Positions 7,986-16,269 of a stretch of DNA of 45,601 bases are shown one piece after another. Position 1 is the stretch's first letter. The number at the start of each line of letters is the position of its first letter. The notes beneath the pieces were generated by a model. It was not told the origin of the DNA. It did no database searches and saw only the letters and a program-made list of their open reading frames with translations. The position numbers and the translations under genes are program-made. Origin of the DNA: Thermoanaerobaculia bacterium (GTDB taxonomy: Bacteria; Acidobacteriota; Thermoanaerobaculia; Thermoanaerobaculales; Sulfomarinibacteraceae); the NCBI GenBank assembly GCA_027061805.1, contig JAMOWA010000034.1:1-45601 (forward strand), written 5' to 3'.

Positions 7986-10314
7986 GGGGGCCCTCCTCAC
8001 CTCGCTGCTCCCACTGCCCGCCGCGGGAGAGCTCGAGGCCGGCGAGGACGGCCTGGCCGTAGGCGAGGCCCCCATCGCCCGGTGGCAGCGCGGTGGGGCG
8101 GAGCACGCTGAGGCCGGCGGCCTCGAGGCCGCGGGTGATGCCCGCGAGCAGCAGGCGGTTGGCGAAGACGCCGCCCCCCAGGGCCACGGTGTCCACGTCC
8201 CGCGGGAGCACGGCCAGGCTCAGCTCCACGGCCAGGCGGCAGAAGGTCTCGTGGAAGCCCCGCGCCACCCCGGGCACGCTCTCCCCGGCGAGCAGGCGGC
8301 GGGCGGCCTCCGCGAGGAGCCGCGAGGAGGGGAGGCTGCGGCCCTCCAGGGAGGGTTCCGGCCAGGGTTCACAGGGGGGGGCGGCGGCAGCGGCCGACTC
8401 CAGGGCCACGGCGGCCTCGCCCTCCCAGCGGTTCTCGCCCACAAGGCCCAGCAGGGCGCCGCAGGCCTCGAAGACGCGGCCCGCGCCCGAGGCCAGGGGC
8501 CAGTCGGGGCGCTGGCCCAGCTTCAGCACGCAGGGCAGTACCCGGGCCGCCACGAGCTCCGCCAGGGGCAGGCGCGGGACGAGCTCGCCGGCGCCGGCCC
8601 TCTCCAGGGCGGCCAGGGCCACGCGCCAGGGCTGGCGCACGGCCTGCTCGCCCCCGATGAGCGGCAGGGGCTCCAGGCCCCCGGCCCGGGACCAGTGGAG
8701 GCCGCCCTCCACCAGGAGCCACTCGCCGCCCCAGGCCGTGCCGTCGGGGCCGAGGCCCGTGCCGTCCAGCGCGATGGCCAGGGCCCGCTTCCCCGGTGCC
8801 GGGAAGGCGCCGTGCTCGGCCAGGGTGGCCGCGGCGTGGGCCAGGTGGTGCTGGAGGCCGTGGACCGTGCCCCCCCGGGCCGCCGCCAGCTCCCCGGCCA
8901 GCCAGCTGCTGGCGTGGTCGGGGTGGAGGTCGGCGGCCAGGTGTCGGGCCTCCACCTCCAGGAAGGCCTCGAGCCCCGAGGCCACCTCGGCCAGGAAGTC
9001 CCGGGCGGCCTGGCTGTCCAGGTCGCCCACGTGCTGGGAGGGCCAGGCCCGGTCCCCCACGGCCAGGCAGGACGTGGCCTGGAGGTGGGCGCCCAGGGCC
9101 AGGACGGGCTCCGGCAGGGCCTCGGGCAGGGGCAGGGGCTCGGGGACCCAGCCCCGGGAGCGGCGCAGCAGCACGGGGCCCGCGGGCGTGGTGCGGACCA
9201 CCGAGTCGTCCACCCGGCGGGCGATGTCCCGGTCGTGGAGGAGGAAGGCGTCGGCCAGGCCGCCCAGGCGGACCAGGGCCTCGCGGTTGCCGGTGGCGAT
9301 GGGCTCGTCGGAGAGGTTGCCCGAGGTCATGACGAGGACCGGGGGCGCCCCCGCCCGGAAGAGCTCCACGTGGAGGGGGGTGGTGGGCAGCATCACGCCC
9401 AGGTCCCCCACGGTGGGGGCCACCCCGGGGGCCACCGCTGCATCCGGACGGCGGGGGGCCAGCACGATGGGAGAGCGGGGGGACAGCAGCAGGGCCTCGG
9501 CCCCGCCGTCCAGCTCCACCAGCGAGCGGGCGGTCGCGAGCTCCGGCACCATGAGGGCCAGGGGCTTGGAGGGCCGGCGCTTGCGCCGCCGGAGCTCCTC
9601 AACGGGGCCCGGCTCGTCGGCCCGGCAGGCCAGCTGGAAGCCGCCCAGGCCCTTGAGGGCCACGATGGCGCCTCCGGCGAGGAGCTCCGCCGCCCGCCGG
9701 AGAGCCGCCTCGCCCGTGGCCAGCTCGCGCCCCTCCGGGTCCGCGAGCCAGAGGCGCGGGCCGCAGGCGGGGCAGCAGACCGGCTCGGTGTGGAAGCGGC
9801 GGTCGCCGGGGTCCGTGTACTCCCGGCGGCAGTCCGGGCAGAGGGGGAAGCAGGCCATGGTGGTGCGCTCGCGGTCCCAGGGCAGGGAGCGCACCAGGGA
9901 GAAGCGGGGGCCGCAGGAGGCACAGCCGGTGAAGGGGTAGTGGTGGCGGCGGTCGCCGGGGTCCTCCATCTCGCGGCGGCAGTCCGGGCAGAGGGCCGCG
10001 TCCGGGGGGACCAGGGCGCCGCGGCGCTCCCCCCGCCCGCTCTCGCGGACCTCGAAGCCCTGCCCGCCGGCGGGTTCCAGCTCGCGGGTCTCCACGGCGT
10101 CCAGCCGGGCCAGGGGGGGCGGCTCCTCCCGGAGCCGCCGGAGGAAGGACTCCACGGCTTCGGGTTCTCCCTCCAACTCCATGATCAGGCCGTCGGGGCC
10201 GTTGAGCACCCAGCCGGCGAGGCCCAGTGAGGTGGCGGTCCGGTACACCCAGGGGCGGAAGCCGACGCCCTGGACGGCGCCGCGGCAGTGCAGCCTGCGG
10301 CGGACCCGGCTCAT
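7966..10314 (-). CDS. hypF: Carbamoyltransferase HypF, [NiFe]-hydrogenase maturation
   Basis: Encodes 782 residues, normal for HypF, which converts carbamoyl phosphate to a carbamoyl adenylate and loads it on HypE as the source of the hydrogenase CN ligands. Domains: an N-terminal acylphosphatase (VQGVGFRPWV near residue 15); two zinc-finger blocks with paired CPDC and CASC / CPAC motifs (about 105-190); a YrdC-like domain (ALKGLGGFQLACRAD, about 215-400); and a Kae1-like domain with HHLAHAAATLAEH and LGGGVFANR. The ATG at 10314 overlaps the hypB stop. The final residues (RPPVCS) are encoded by an inserted heptamer repeat, so the original C-terminus has probably been replaced. Confidence 0.96.
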   Translation of the reverse strand: MSRVRRRLHCRGAVQGVGFRPWVYRTATSLGLAGWVLNGPDGLIMELEGEPEAVESFLRRLREEPPPLARLDAVETRELEPAGGQGFEVRESGRGERRGALVPPDAALCPDCRREMEDPGDRRHHYPFTGCASCGPRFSLVRSLPWDRERTTMACFPLCPDCRREYTDPGDRRFHTEPVCCPACGPRLWLADPEGRELATGEAALRRAAELLAGGAIVALKGLGGFQLACRADEPGPVEELRRRKRRPSKPLALMVPELATARSLVELDGGAEALLLSPRSPIVLAPRRPDAAVAPGVAPTVGDLGVMLPTTPLHVELFRAGAPPVLVMTSGNLSDEPIATGNREALVRLGGLADAFLLHDRDIARRVDDSVVRTTPAGPVLLRRSRGWVPEPLPLPEALPEPVLALGAHLQATSCLAVGDRAWPSQHVGDLDSQAARDFLAEVASGLEAFLEVEARHLAADLHPDHASSWLAGELAAARGGTVHGLQHHLAHAAATLAEHGAFPAPGKRALAIALDGTGLGPDGTAWGGEWLLVEGGLHWSRAGGLEPLPLIGGEQAVRQPWRVALAALERAGAGELVPRLPLAELVAARVLPCVLKLGQRPDWPLASGAGRVFEACGALLGLVGENRWEGEAAVALESAAAAAPPCEPWPEPSLEGRSLPSSRLLAEAARRLLAGESVPGVARGFHETFCRLAVELSLAVLPRDVDTVALGGGVFANRLLLAGITRGLEAAGLSVLRPTALPPGDGGLAYGQAVLAGLELSRGGQWEQRGEEGPRPPVCS

Positions 10315-10988
10315 GCCCCGGCGGCGCGCTTGGCCGCCAGGCGTTCCTCCAGCAGGGCGCACCAGGCGTCCAGGCCCTCGCCGGAGGTCGCGGAGGTCAC
10401 CAGGAAGGTGCCCCGGGGGTTGAGGGTCCCCACCTGCTCCCGCACGGCGTCCAGGTCGAAGGGGAGGTGGGGCAGGAGGTCGGCCTTGGTGACCACGGTG
10501 ACCTCGGCCCGGGAGAAGATGCCCGGGTACTTGAAGGGCTTGTCGTCGCCCTCGGTGACCGAGAGCAGGGCCACCTTGAAGTCCTCGCCCAGGTCGTAGG
10601 AGGTGGGGCAGATCAGGTTGCCCACGTTCTCGATGAAGAGGATGTCCAGCTCGCCGAAATCCGCGGCCTCGAGGTTCTTCTGGACGAGCCGGGCCTCCAG
10701 GTGGCAGGCCCCGCCCGTGAGGATCTGGTGGGCCGGAACGCCCAGGGCCCGGATGCGGTCGGCGTCCCGCTCGGTGGCCACGTCGCCCTCGAGCACGGCC
10801 AGCCGGAAGCGGTCCTTCAGCCGGGCCACGGTGGCCTCCAGCAGGGTGGTCTTGCCCGAGCCCGGGGAGGAGATCAGGTTGAGCACGAGGGTCCCCGTTC
10901 CCCTCCATGCCTCGCGGAGCCGGGCGGCGTGCCGCCGGTTGATCTCCAGGGCGTTGCGCTGGACCCTGACCACCTTGGATTCACCCAT
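10311..10988 (-). CDS. hypB: Hydrogenase nickel incorporation GTPase HypB
   Basis: Encodes 225 residues from an ATG (MGESKVVRVQ). The P-loop is SSPGSGKTTLLE. The metal-site segment TGGACHLEA, the switch-region FIENVGNLICP and VTKADLLPHL identify HypB, the GTPase that works with HypA to deliver nickel to the hydrogenase large subunit. The histidine-rich nickel-storage N-terminus found in some HypB proteins is absent. The start overlaps the end of hypA by eight bases and the stop overlaps hypF (ATGA), so hypABF are translationally coupled. Confidence 0.96.
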   Translation of the reverse strand: MGESKVVRVQRNALEINRRHAARLREAWRGTGTLVLNLISSPGSGKTTLLEATVARLKDRFRLAVLEGDVATERDADRIRALGVPAHQILTGGACHLEARLVQKNLEAADFGELDILFIENVGNLICPTSYDLGEDFKVALLSVTEGDDKPFKYPGIFSRAEVTVVTKADLLPHLPFDLDAVREQVGTLNPRGTFLVTSATSGEGLDAWCALLEERLAAKRAAGA

Positions 10989-11352
10989 CCGTGTCCTCCC
11001 CGTCGGGCTCGATGAATGCGAGCTCCAGCACGTCCAGCTCCTCACCGCCCTCCACCGCGAGCGGCATGCCGCAGTCCGGGCAGAGGCGGAGCCAGCTGCC
11101 CTCGGCCCGCGGCTTGTCGGCGCGGCACCCGGCGCAGTATTGCCGGGCGGGCCGCCAGAGGATCCGGATCTCCGATCCCTCGTCGGGGCTCCCGGCCACC
11201 GCCGCCTCCCAGGCGCTCTCCAGGAGATCGGGCTCCACGGCGGTGAGCTCACCCACCGCCACCGTCACCCGCTCGATGCGGGCCCCGGGGTGTGGGGCCA
11301 TGGCCTCGCGGCAGGTGCGGTGGATCTCCAGGGCGATGCCGAGCTCGTGCAT
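10981..11352 (-). CDS. hypA: Hydrogenase nickel-insertion protein HypA
   Basis: Encodes 123 residues starting MHELGIALEI, the MHE nickel-binding N-terminus of the family. The zinc site is CAGC followed by CPDC (about residues 73-92). HypA passes nickel to the hydrogenase precursor together with HypB. It is the first gene of hypA-hypB-hypF; hypC, hypD, hypE and the hydrogenase itself are not in this window. The start codon lies eight bases after a perfect TATAAT, with no purine-rich ribosome-binding site between them, so the mRNA is probably leaderless or nearly so. Confidence 0.95.
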   Translation of the reverse strand: MHELGIALEIHRTCREAMAPHPGARIERVTVAVGELTAVEPDLLESAWEAAVAGSPDEGSEIRILWRPARQYCAGCRADKPRAEGSWLRLCPDCGMPLAVEGGEELDVLELAFIEPDGEDTDG

Positions 11353-11360
11353 GGAGGGGT

Positions 11361-11366
11361 ATTATA
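11361..11366 (-). promoter_or_regulatory. -10 element of hypABF
   Basis: Perfect TATAAT on the minus strand. The eight bases ACCCCTCC separate it from the hypA ATG, so transcription should begin at or within a couple of bases of the start codon. No good -35 is visible upstream, where the sequence is a C-rich run. Confidence 0.6.
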
Positions 11367-11432
11367 GCCGTGTGGGGGGGGGCGGGTGGGGCCGGTGGTG
11401 GTCCCGTCCTGCTCGAGAAGGAGGTAGGGGCC

Positions 11433-12938
11433 GTGGCAGACACTCGTCGCCTGATCCTCACCGGGGCCTCCGGTTTCCTGGGGCGCCACCTGCTGGCCAA
11501 CCTCAAGGAGAGCTGGAGGATCTTCGGTCTCGCCCGGCGCTCCCAGGTTCGCTGCGGTGCGCCCTTCCACCCCAACATCTCCTGGTTCCAGGTGGACATC
11601 GGGGACCGGGAGCGCCTGGGCCGGGTGTTCCGGCGGATCCGGGAGGCCGGCGGCGCGGACTACCTGATCCACCTGGCGGCCCACTACGACTTCACGGGCG
11701 AGGACGATCCCGAGTACTGGCGCACCAACGTGGACGGCCTCCGCAACGTCCTCGAGGAGAGCCGCGGCCTCGGGCTGAAGCGCTTCGTCTTCGCGAGCTC
11801 GGTGGCGGCGTGCAGCTTCCCCCCGCCGGGGGGTGCGGTGACCGAGGACTCCCCTCCCGACGGGGAGCACATCTACGCCGTGACCAAGCGGATCGGCGAG
11901 CAGATGCTGGGGGAGTACGAGGCGGAGGTCCCCTCGTGCATCGTCCGCTTCGCGGCGCTGTTCTCGGACTGGTGCGAGTACGCCCCGCTCTACCAGTTCT
12001 TCAACACCTGGCTCTCCAGCGCGTGGAACTCCAGGATCCTCGCGGGGCGGGGGTGCTCCTCGATCCCCTACCTCCACGTCCGTGACGCCGCCGTCTTCCT
12101 GCGCCGCCTCCTGGAGCAGGCGGAGGAGGTCGGGAACCGCCAGGTGCTCGTGTGCAGCACCGACGGGGCCGTCCGCCACAGGGACCTCTTCCGGGAGGCC
12201 ACCCTGGAGTTCTTCGGCGAGGAGCGGAAGCCGCTGATGCTGCCGCGTTCCATCTGCCGCTTCGGCGTCTGGTCCAGGGACCTCATGGGGCGGATCCTGG
12301 GCAACCGGCCCTTCGAGAGGCCGTGGATGGTCCGGTACATCGACCGCGAGCTGGTGGTGGACAGCAGCAGGACCAGGGAGCTCCTGGACTGGGCCCCCCG
12401 GGAGCGGCTGGAGATCCTCCGGCGGATGCCGTTCCTCATGGAGAACCTCAAGGTGGAGCCCGTGGAGTGGCACCGGAGGAACCGTGCCGCCATGAAGCAG
12501 GTGGACGTGCGGTCCAACCTCCTCGTCTACAAGCTGCTGGAGAAGTACCAGGACCAGATCCGGGAGCAGATGAACGAGCTCCTGGCGGGCTCGTGGGCCG
12601 CCCGCAACCTGCCGAGCTACCACAGGGAGCCTGCCGACACCCTGGGGTGGCGCCACACCGTGGCGCTCCGGCACCTGATGAACGCCGTGCGGACCGGCGA
12701 GCGTTCCATCTTCATGAGCTACTGCCGGGACCTGGCCGAGCGCCGCAAGGCCCAGGGGCTTCCCGCGAGGGAGGTGTGCAACGCCCTCGAGGCCCTCCAC
12801 CAGGTCTGCCTGACCCTGATCCTCCAGGATCCCGAGGCCGAGGGGCTCGACCATGCCATCCACGACTACGTGACCATGACCTACCGGTTCGGGTGCGACC
12901 AGGTGCAGGACGTGTACGACGGCAGCCTGGTCTCGTGA
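11433..12938 (+). CDS. Extended SDR (NAD-dependent epimerase/dehydratase) fused to a C-terminal RsbRD-like helical domain
   Basis: Encodes 501 residues from GTG at 11433, preceded by GAAGGAGG. Residues 1 to about 330 are an extended short-chain dehydrogenase/reductase: the nucleotide-binding GASGFLGRHL at the N-terminus, LIHLAAHYDF, SSVAAC and the catalytic YAVTK (tyrosine and lysine four apart). The C-terminal 130 residues or so, from LLEKYQDQIREQMN, are helical with LRHLMNAVRTGE, YCRDLAERRKAQG and VCNALEALHQVC. This pattern resembles the N-terminal input domain of RsbRD-type and related regulators. Such a fusion of a sugar-nucleotide or lipid-type oxidoreductase with a regulatory helical domain is unusual; substrate and signal are unknown. 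It is divergent from hypA and probably monocistronic. Confidence 0.72.
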   Translation: MADTRRLILTGASGFLGRHLLANLKESWRIFGLARRSQVRCGAPFHPNISWFQVDIGDRERLGRVFRRIREAGGADYLIHLAAHYDFTGEDDPEYWRTNVDGLRNVLEESRGLGLKRFVFASSVAACSFPPPGGAVTEDSPPDGEHIYAVTKRIGEQMLGEYEAEVPSCIVRFAALFSDWCEYAPLYQFFNTWLSSAWNSRILAGRGCSSIPYLHVRDAAVFLRRLLEQAEEVGNRQVLVCSTDGAVRHRDLFREATLEFFGEERKPLMLPRSICRFGVWSRDLMGRILGNRPFERPWMVRYIDRELVVDSSRTRELLDWAPRERLEILRRMPFLMENLKVEPVEWHRRNRAAMKQVDVRSNLLVYKLLEKYQDQIREQMNELLAGSWAARNLPSYHREPADTLGWRHTVALRHLMNAVRTGERSIFMSYCRDLAERRKAQGLPAREVCNALEALHQVCLTLILQDPEAEGLDHAIHDYVTMTYRFGCDQVQDVYDGSLVS

Positions 12939-13011
12939 GGGAGGGTGAGGGGGAGAGGACGCGAGGGAGTGAGGACGTTCCCCGGCCGGGGGGTGGGTCT
13001 GCCGTGGTGAT

Positions 13012-13587
13012 TCAGCTGGGCGAGGCGGAGCCCAGGTCCACGATGGTCCCCGGGTCCACGCCGATGGAGGCGAGCGCGGCGTTCCACCGCTCGGGGAAGG
13101 GCGTCTCGAAGATGATCCGGTGGCTGGCCGGTGCCACGAGCCAGGAGTTCTCCTCGATCTCACGCTCGAGCTGGCCGGGGGCCCAGCCCGAGTACCCCAG
13201 GACCAGGTGGTAGCGGGCCTGGATCCGGCCCCGGGTCAGCGCCAGGAGCACGTCGGTGCTGCCCGAGATGCCGATGTCGTCGGCCACGGGGAGCAGGTCC
13301 TCGTCGTCGAGCAGGTCCGGCCGGTCCGAGATCACGAAACCGTGGGTGGGTTCCACGGGCCCGCCGCCCAGCACCTCGGGGAAGGGGCCGCCGGAGGGGT
13401 CCTCGCCGAGGTCCTGGAGCACGGTGCGCATGTCCACCTCCAGGGGACGGTTGATCACCAGCCCGAAGGCCCCCTCCTCGCGGGAGTGGACTCCCAGGAG
13501 GACCACCGTGTGCCAGAAGTTGGGGTCCGCCAGGTTGGGCATGGCGATGAGCAGCTGCCCCGCGAAGACCGTGGATTCCGTGTTCAC
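13012..13587 (-). CDS. YqgE/AlgH family protein
   Basis: Encodes 191 residues. The N-terminus GQLLIAMPNLADPNFWHTVVLL, then GAFGLVINRPL, LGGGPVEPTHGFVI and the C-terminal GYSGWAPGQLEREIEENSW are the conserved blocks of the YqgE/AlgH family (DUF179). It is a single-domain cytoplasmic protein of unclear function, linked to alginate regulation in pseudomonads. The GTG start sits exactly six bases after TAGGAT on the minus strand with no ribosome-binding site, consistent with a leaderless mRNA. The 204-base gap upstream (13588-13791) shows nothing I can support as a gene. Confidence 0.93.
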   Translation of the reverse strand: MNTESTVFAGQLLIAMPNLADPNFWHTVVLLGVHSREEGAFGLVINRPLEVDMRTVLQDLGEDPSGGPFPEVLGGGPVEPTHGFVISDRPDLLDDEDLLPVADDIGISGSTDVLLALTRGRIQARYHLVLGYSGWAPGQLEREIEENSWLVAPASHRIIFETPFPERWNAALASIGVDPGTIVDLGSASPS

Positions 13588-13791
13588 CCGATCATCCTAC
13601 CCCATCCGGGGAGGCGGGTCCGGTGGGCCGGGCCGTGAACGGTCACTCCCAGGGGGGGTGTCCTCGAGGTGACCCGCGAGGTCCGCATGATGTTGTGCTC
13701 GGTCCACATGGTCGGAGGCTCCCTTCAACCGCGAGGCTGCTTCACGTCGAGGATGCACCCGGGTGGCGGCCGGGAAGAGGCACGACCGGTC

Positions 13792-14733
13792 TCAGGGGCG
13801 GGACATCTCGATCATCCGGAGGGTCGCGTGGGGCTGGTCCGGTCCCCCGGAGGGCGTGCCCTCCGGAACGCCGAATTCCAGCGCCACGATGGTGCCGGGG
13901 AAGTCCCACCGGAGGATCATGGTGCCCTCGGAGACGGGCGTGGTGGCAGCGGGGGCGCCGAGCGCCACCATGGCCTCGGCGGCCGTGGCGCCAGGGTGCA
14001 GCCCCCGGGTCGTGGTGAGGGCGTAGGGAGTGTAGCGCTCCACGTGGTCCACGTGGACGACCACGCCCGCCAGCCTGTCCTCGCCGTCGAAGCGCAGGGC
14101 CCAGAGGATCATGGGCCCCGCCCGTGCCGTGAGCACGTCGCTCCCGGTACCCGGGGCCGTCATGCCCAGGGCCCCGGCCACGGTGGAGCGCGGGTCGCCC
14201 AGCCGGGCCCCGGAGAAGACGCCATGCTCGAGGTCGATCTCCAGGGGCTTCCGGTGCCGTTCGAGGATGGCCCGGACCTCCGGATCGCCGAGAAAGCTCC
14301 GCTCGCCCGGGAGGGTCACCGCGAGGTACAGGTCCCGGGCGCCCGAGGCGAGGATGCCGTCGAAGATCGCCAGGGCCTCCTTGCGGCGCCCCGTGACCCA
14401 GGCCACCGCCTCCAGGTAGAGGGCCACCTCCACGCGGCGCGGCTGGATGCGGGCCGCCTCCACCAGGTGGTCCCACGCGTCGGGATACCGCCCCACGTGG
14501 AACAGTGCCCGTCCCAGCTCGGCCTCCACCTCGAAACGGGCCTCATCCGGGAGCTCCTGTCGCGCGAGCGGCTCCAGGAGGGAGACCGCCTGGACGTAGC
14601 GATGGCTCCGAGAGAGCTCCGAAGCCTTCCGGACCGCCTCCCTCCAGTCCGGAGCGTCCTGGCCGGCGGCGGACCTGCACAGGCTCAGCAGTGCCAGCAC
14701 CGTGGTGACGAGGGCCTTCCCGGGTCGTTCCAT
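13792..14733 (-). CDS. Secreted tetratricopeptide-like protein of unknown function
   Basis: Encodes 313 residues from ATG at 14733. MERPGKALVTTVLALLSLCRSAAG is a cleavable signal peptide. Helical repeat units follow (VQAVSLLEPLARQELPDEAR, LGRALFHVGRYPDAWDHLVE, LYLEAVAWVTGRRKEALAIF), in a TPR-like arrangement up to about residue 150. The C-terminal half is mainly beta (residues 165-313, with LGDPRSTVAGALG and GATAAEAMVALGAPAATT). This resembles the pattern in proteins that test a signal against a scaled threshold, but I recognise no named family. The start is six bases after TACCTT preceded by TGC, an extended -10 arrangement. It is divergent from the SseB-like gene at 14849. Confidence 0.7.
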   Translation of the reverse strand: MERPGKALVTTVLALLSLCRSAAGQDAPDWREAVRKASELSRSHRYVQAVSLLEPLARQELPDEARFEVEAELGRALFHVGRYPDAWDHLVEAARIQPRRVEVALYLEAVAWVTGRRKEALAIFDGILASGARDLYLAVTLPGERSFLGDPEVRAILERHRKPLEIDLEHGVFSGARLGDPRSTVAGALGMTAPGTGSDVLTARAGPMILWALRFDGEDRLAGVVVHVDHVERYTPYALTTTRGLHPGATAAEAMVALGAPAATTPVSEGTMILRWDFPGTIVALEFGVPEGTPSGGPDQPHATLRMIEMSRP

Positions 14734-14848
14734 GCCTCGAAGGTAGCATGGCACGCGTGTGTTTCGGTGTTTCCCGTCACGGTGCGGCGGGGATCTCGGA
14801 GGTGTTCCGGTGGAGTACCATGGCCGCATGGTGGGAGAAGGATCCGGA

Positions 14849-15265
14849 ATGTTGAGAATGGCGGTTCCCGGGCGGTGTCGGCTGGACCGGGAGACCGAGG
14901 AGAAGCTGCGGGTGGCGCTCGGGGACTGTCCGGACCTGGCCTTCGCCCACCTGGCCGAGGTGGAGGTGGAGGGGCACGAGCCGAACCTGGTCCTCTTCGT
15001 GTGGGTGGTGGCACCCGCGCTGCGGTCCATTCGCTCTGCCCTGAACGCGGTGTGCCGCCTGGTGGCGCGGACGCTTCCCCCGGACCGCTTCCTGGACGTG
15101 GTGCTCCTCAACCCGGCCCCGGACATCCTGGAGGAGGTGGAGAGGGTGGGGTGCCTCCTGGTGGAGCGGAACCCGGAGGAACGTGCACAGGCGCTCCGGG
15201 CGCTGGCCGCAGGCGCCTCCGAGCCGTCTCCTCCCGCGGGCAGCCCCTGGTGGTGGCCGTTCTGA
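14849..15265 (+). CDS. SseB C-terminal-domain-like protein A
   Basis: Encodes 138 residues from ATG at 14849, preceded by GGAGAAGG; in-frame ATGs at 14759 and 14828 lack such a site. The body CRLDRETEEKLRVAL, DLAFAHLAEVEVEGHEP and LPPDRFLDVVLLNPAP, with a tail of VGCLLVERNPEER, matches the layout of the SseB C-terminal domain (helix, strand hairpin, helix, strand with leucine-proline-aspartate). The function of this domain is not established. A second protein of the same type is encoded convergently 41 bases downstream. Confidence 0.6.
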   Translation: MLRMAVPGRCRLDRETEEKLRVALGDCPDLAFAHLAEVEVEGHEPNLVLFVWVVAPALRSIRSALNAVCRLVARTLPPDRFLDVVLLNPAPDILEEVERVGCLLVERNPEERAQALRALAAGASEPSPPAGSPWWWPF

Positions 15266-15306
15266 GTGAACCCTCCCGAAGCGTCGGGATCCCGGGGTGA
15301 GCGGCG

Positions 15307-15723
15307 TCAGCGCCTCTTCTTCTTCTGGCGCTCCTCCCACTCTGCGGAGCGGAGGTAGACGGGCTCGACGGTCTGGAGGCAGAAGCCGGAGATCAGCGCG
15401 GAGGCCCCGAAGCGGTAGACGTTGATGGACAGCTCCGGCGGGAGGAGCATCTGGATCTCATCCACGATCCTGAGGAACTCCTCCGACTTGTCCGAGAAGA
15501 AGCCGCCCTTCAGGGCCAGCACCAGGGCCACGTGCTCGTCCTGGTACTTCGGCTGGATGCCGAAGACGTAGATCGCCTCGATCTGCCTCTCACCGTGTGC
15601 AAACTCCTGAAGGCGCTTGAGAAAGCTCTCTGAAACCTCTCCAGGTTCGAACTGCCTCAGCTTCACGTGCGTCCCCGAGTGGATTCTCACTTCGTCCACG
15701 ATGTCCTCCGGTGCTGACTCCAT
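15307..15723 (-). CDS. SseB C-terminal-domain-like protein B
   Basis: Encodes 138 residues from MESAPEDIVDEV. The motifs LRQFEPGEVSESFLKRL, EAIYVFGIQPKYQDEHVALVLAL, MLLPPELSINVYRFG and TVEPVYLR fit the SseB C-terminal domain better than its convergent neighbour does. The tail is very basic (EERQKKKRR). The function is unknown; it is probably cytoplasmic as there is no signal sequence. A TAGG directly precedes the ATG on the minus strand. The region upstream carries a heptamer-ended repeat. Confidence 0.65.
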   Translation of the reverse strand: MESAPEDIVDEVRIHSGTHVKLRQFEPGEVSESFLKRLQEFAHGERQIEAIYVFGIQPKYQDEHVALVLALKGGFFSDKSEEFLRIVDEIQMLLPPELSINVYRFGASALISGFCLQTVEPVYLRSAEWEERQKKKRR

Positions 15724-15849
15724 CCTACCGTCACACCGTCGGCGGGTCCAGTGGGGCGGGGAACGGCGTCCTGATGCGGGGCGTGGCGGCAGGGGTCGGG
15801 GACGGCGACGGAGAGCGGCGACGCCTGCCGGTCGTGTCTGTGGGTGCTA

Positions 15850-16015
15850 CGCCCGCCCACCCACCCGTTCGTGAAACGTGAAACGTGAAACGTGAAACGA
15901 ATGAAGAGCTCCCAGCTGAAGCGGAGCGTATCTTCCGTCTTTACTTCCACACTGTGATCCGGCCCCTTCTCCGGGTTCCCGCAGCCGGGCTCGTGTGGTT
16001 GCGCGGTTTCGCCGA
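15850..16015 (+). repeat. Heptamer-ended dispersed repeat, copy 4
   Basis: On the plus strand: C-rich flank CGCCCACCCACCC, GTTC, four GTGAAAC heptamers starting at 15872, then GAATGAAGAGCTCCCAGCTGAAG and a diverged region TCTTCCGTCTTTACTTCC that aligns with TCTTCGCTTCTTCACCGGG of the other copies. It continues into CCCTTCTCCGGGTTCCCGCAGCCGGG, similar to the segment at 3664. The rest of the 15724-16269 gap is GC-rich with a few hexamer words and no supported gene. Confidence 0.8.
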
Positions 16016-16269
16016 CACCATCGGATCCCTGGCCGGGCACGTGGGTACCCTGCTCGGCGGGGCTGGGGGCGGGCGCTGAAGCACCCGCCTGAACGGGGTT
16101 CTTCCCGGGGTGTAGGCGCGTCCTTCAGGGCGCGCCCCCCGCTTCATCCGGATGCTGAAGCGCACCGGGCCGAGGTGTTCTCCCCCTATGCCCCTGCGCC
16201 CCTGCCCACCCGTGTGGGAGGGGGCCGCCCTCCGCTGTTGCCCTCTCCCGGTGATACCATTGGGACATC

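Noticed and set aside
6628-10230. 1200-codon plus-strand ORF opposite the secreted protein and hypF
   Set aside because: Entirely antisense to genes with strong motifs on the minus strand.
10315-10908. Upstream extension of the hypF frame
   Set aside because: Runs through hypB in another frame. The acylphosphatase domain begins at the ATG at 10314, which overlaps the hypB stop as expected for coupled genes.
7966-11352. Expected hydrogenase structural genes near hypABF
   Set aside because: Neither a large-subunit CxxC pair nor an iron-sulfur small subunit is encoded in the flanking DNA; these must be elsewhere.
13588-13791. Possible short minus-strand gene starting MWTEHNIMRTSRV near 13709
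   Set aside because: About 40 codons, proline/arginine-rich tail into the yqgE promoter, and no recognisable conservation.
15885-16079. 64-residue ORF starting inside the heptamer repeat (MKRETNEELPAEAER...)
   Set aside because: The first third is the repeat itself, and equivalent frames in the other copies are not conserved as proteins.
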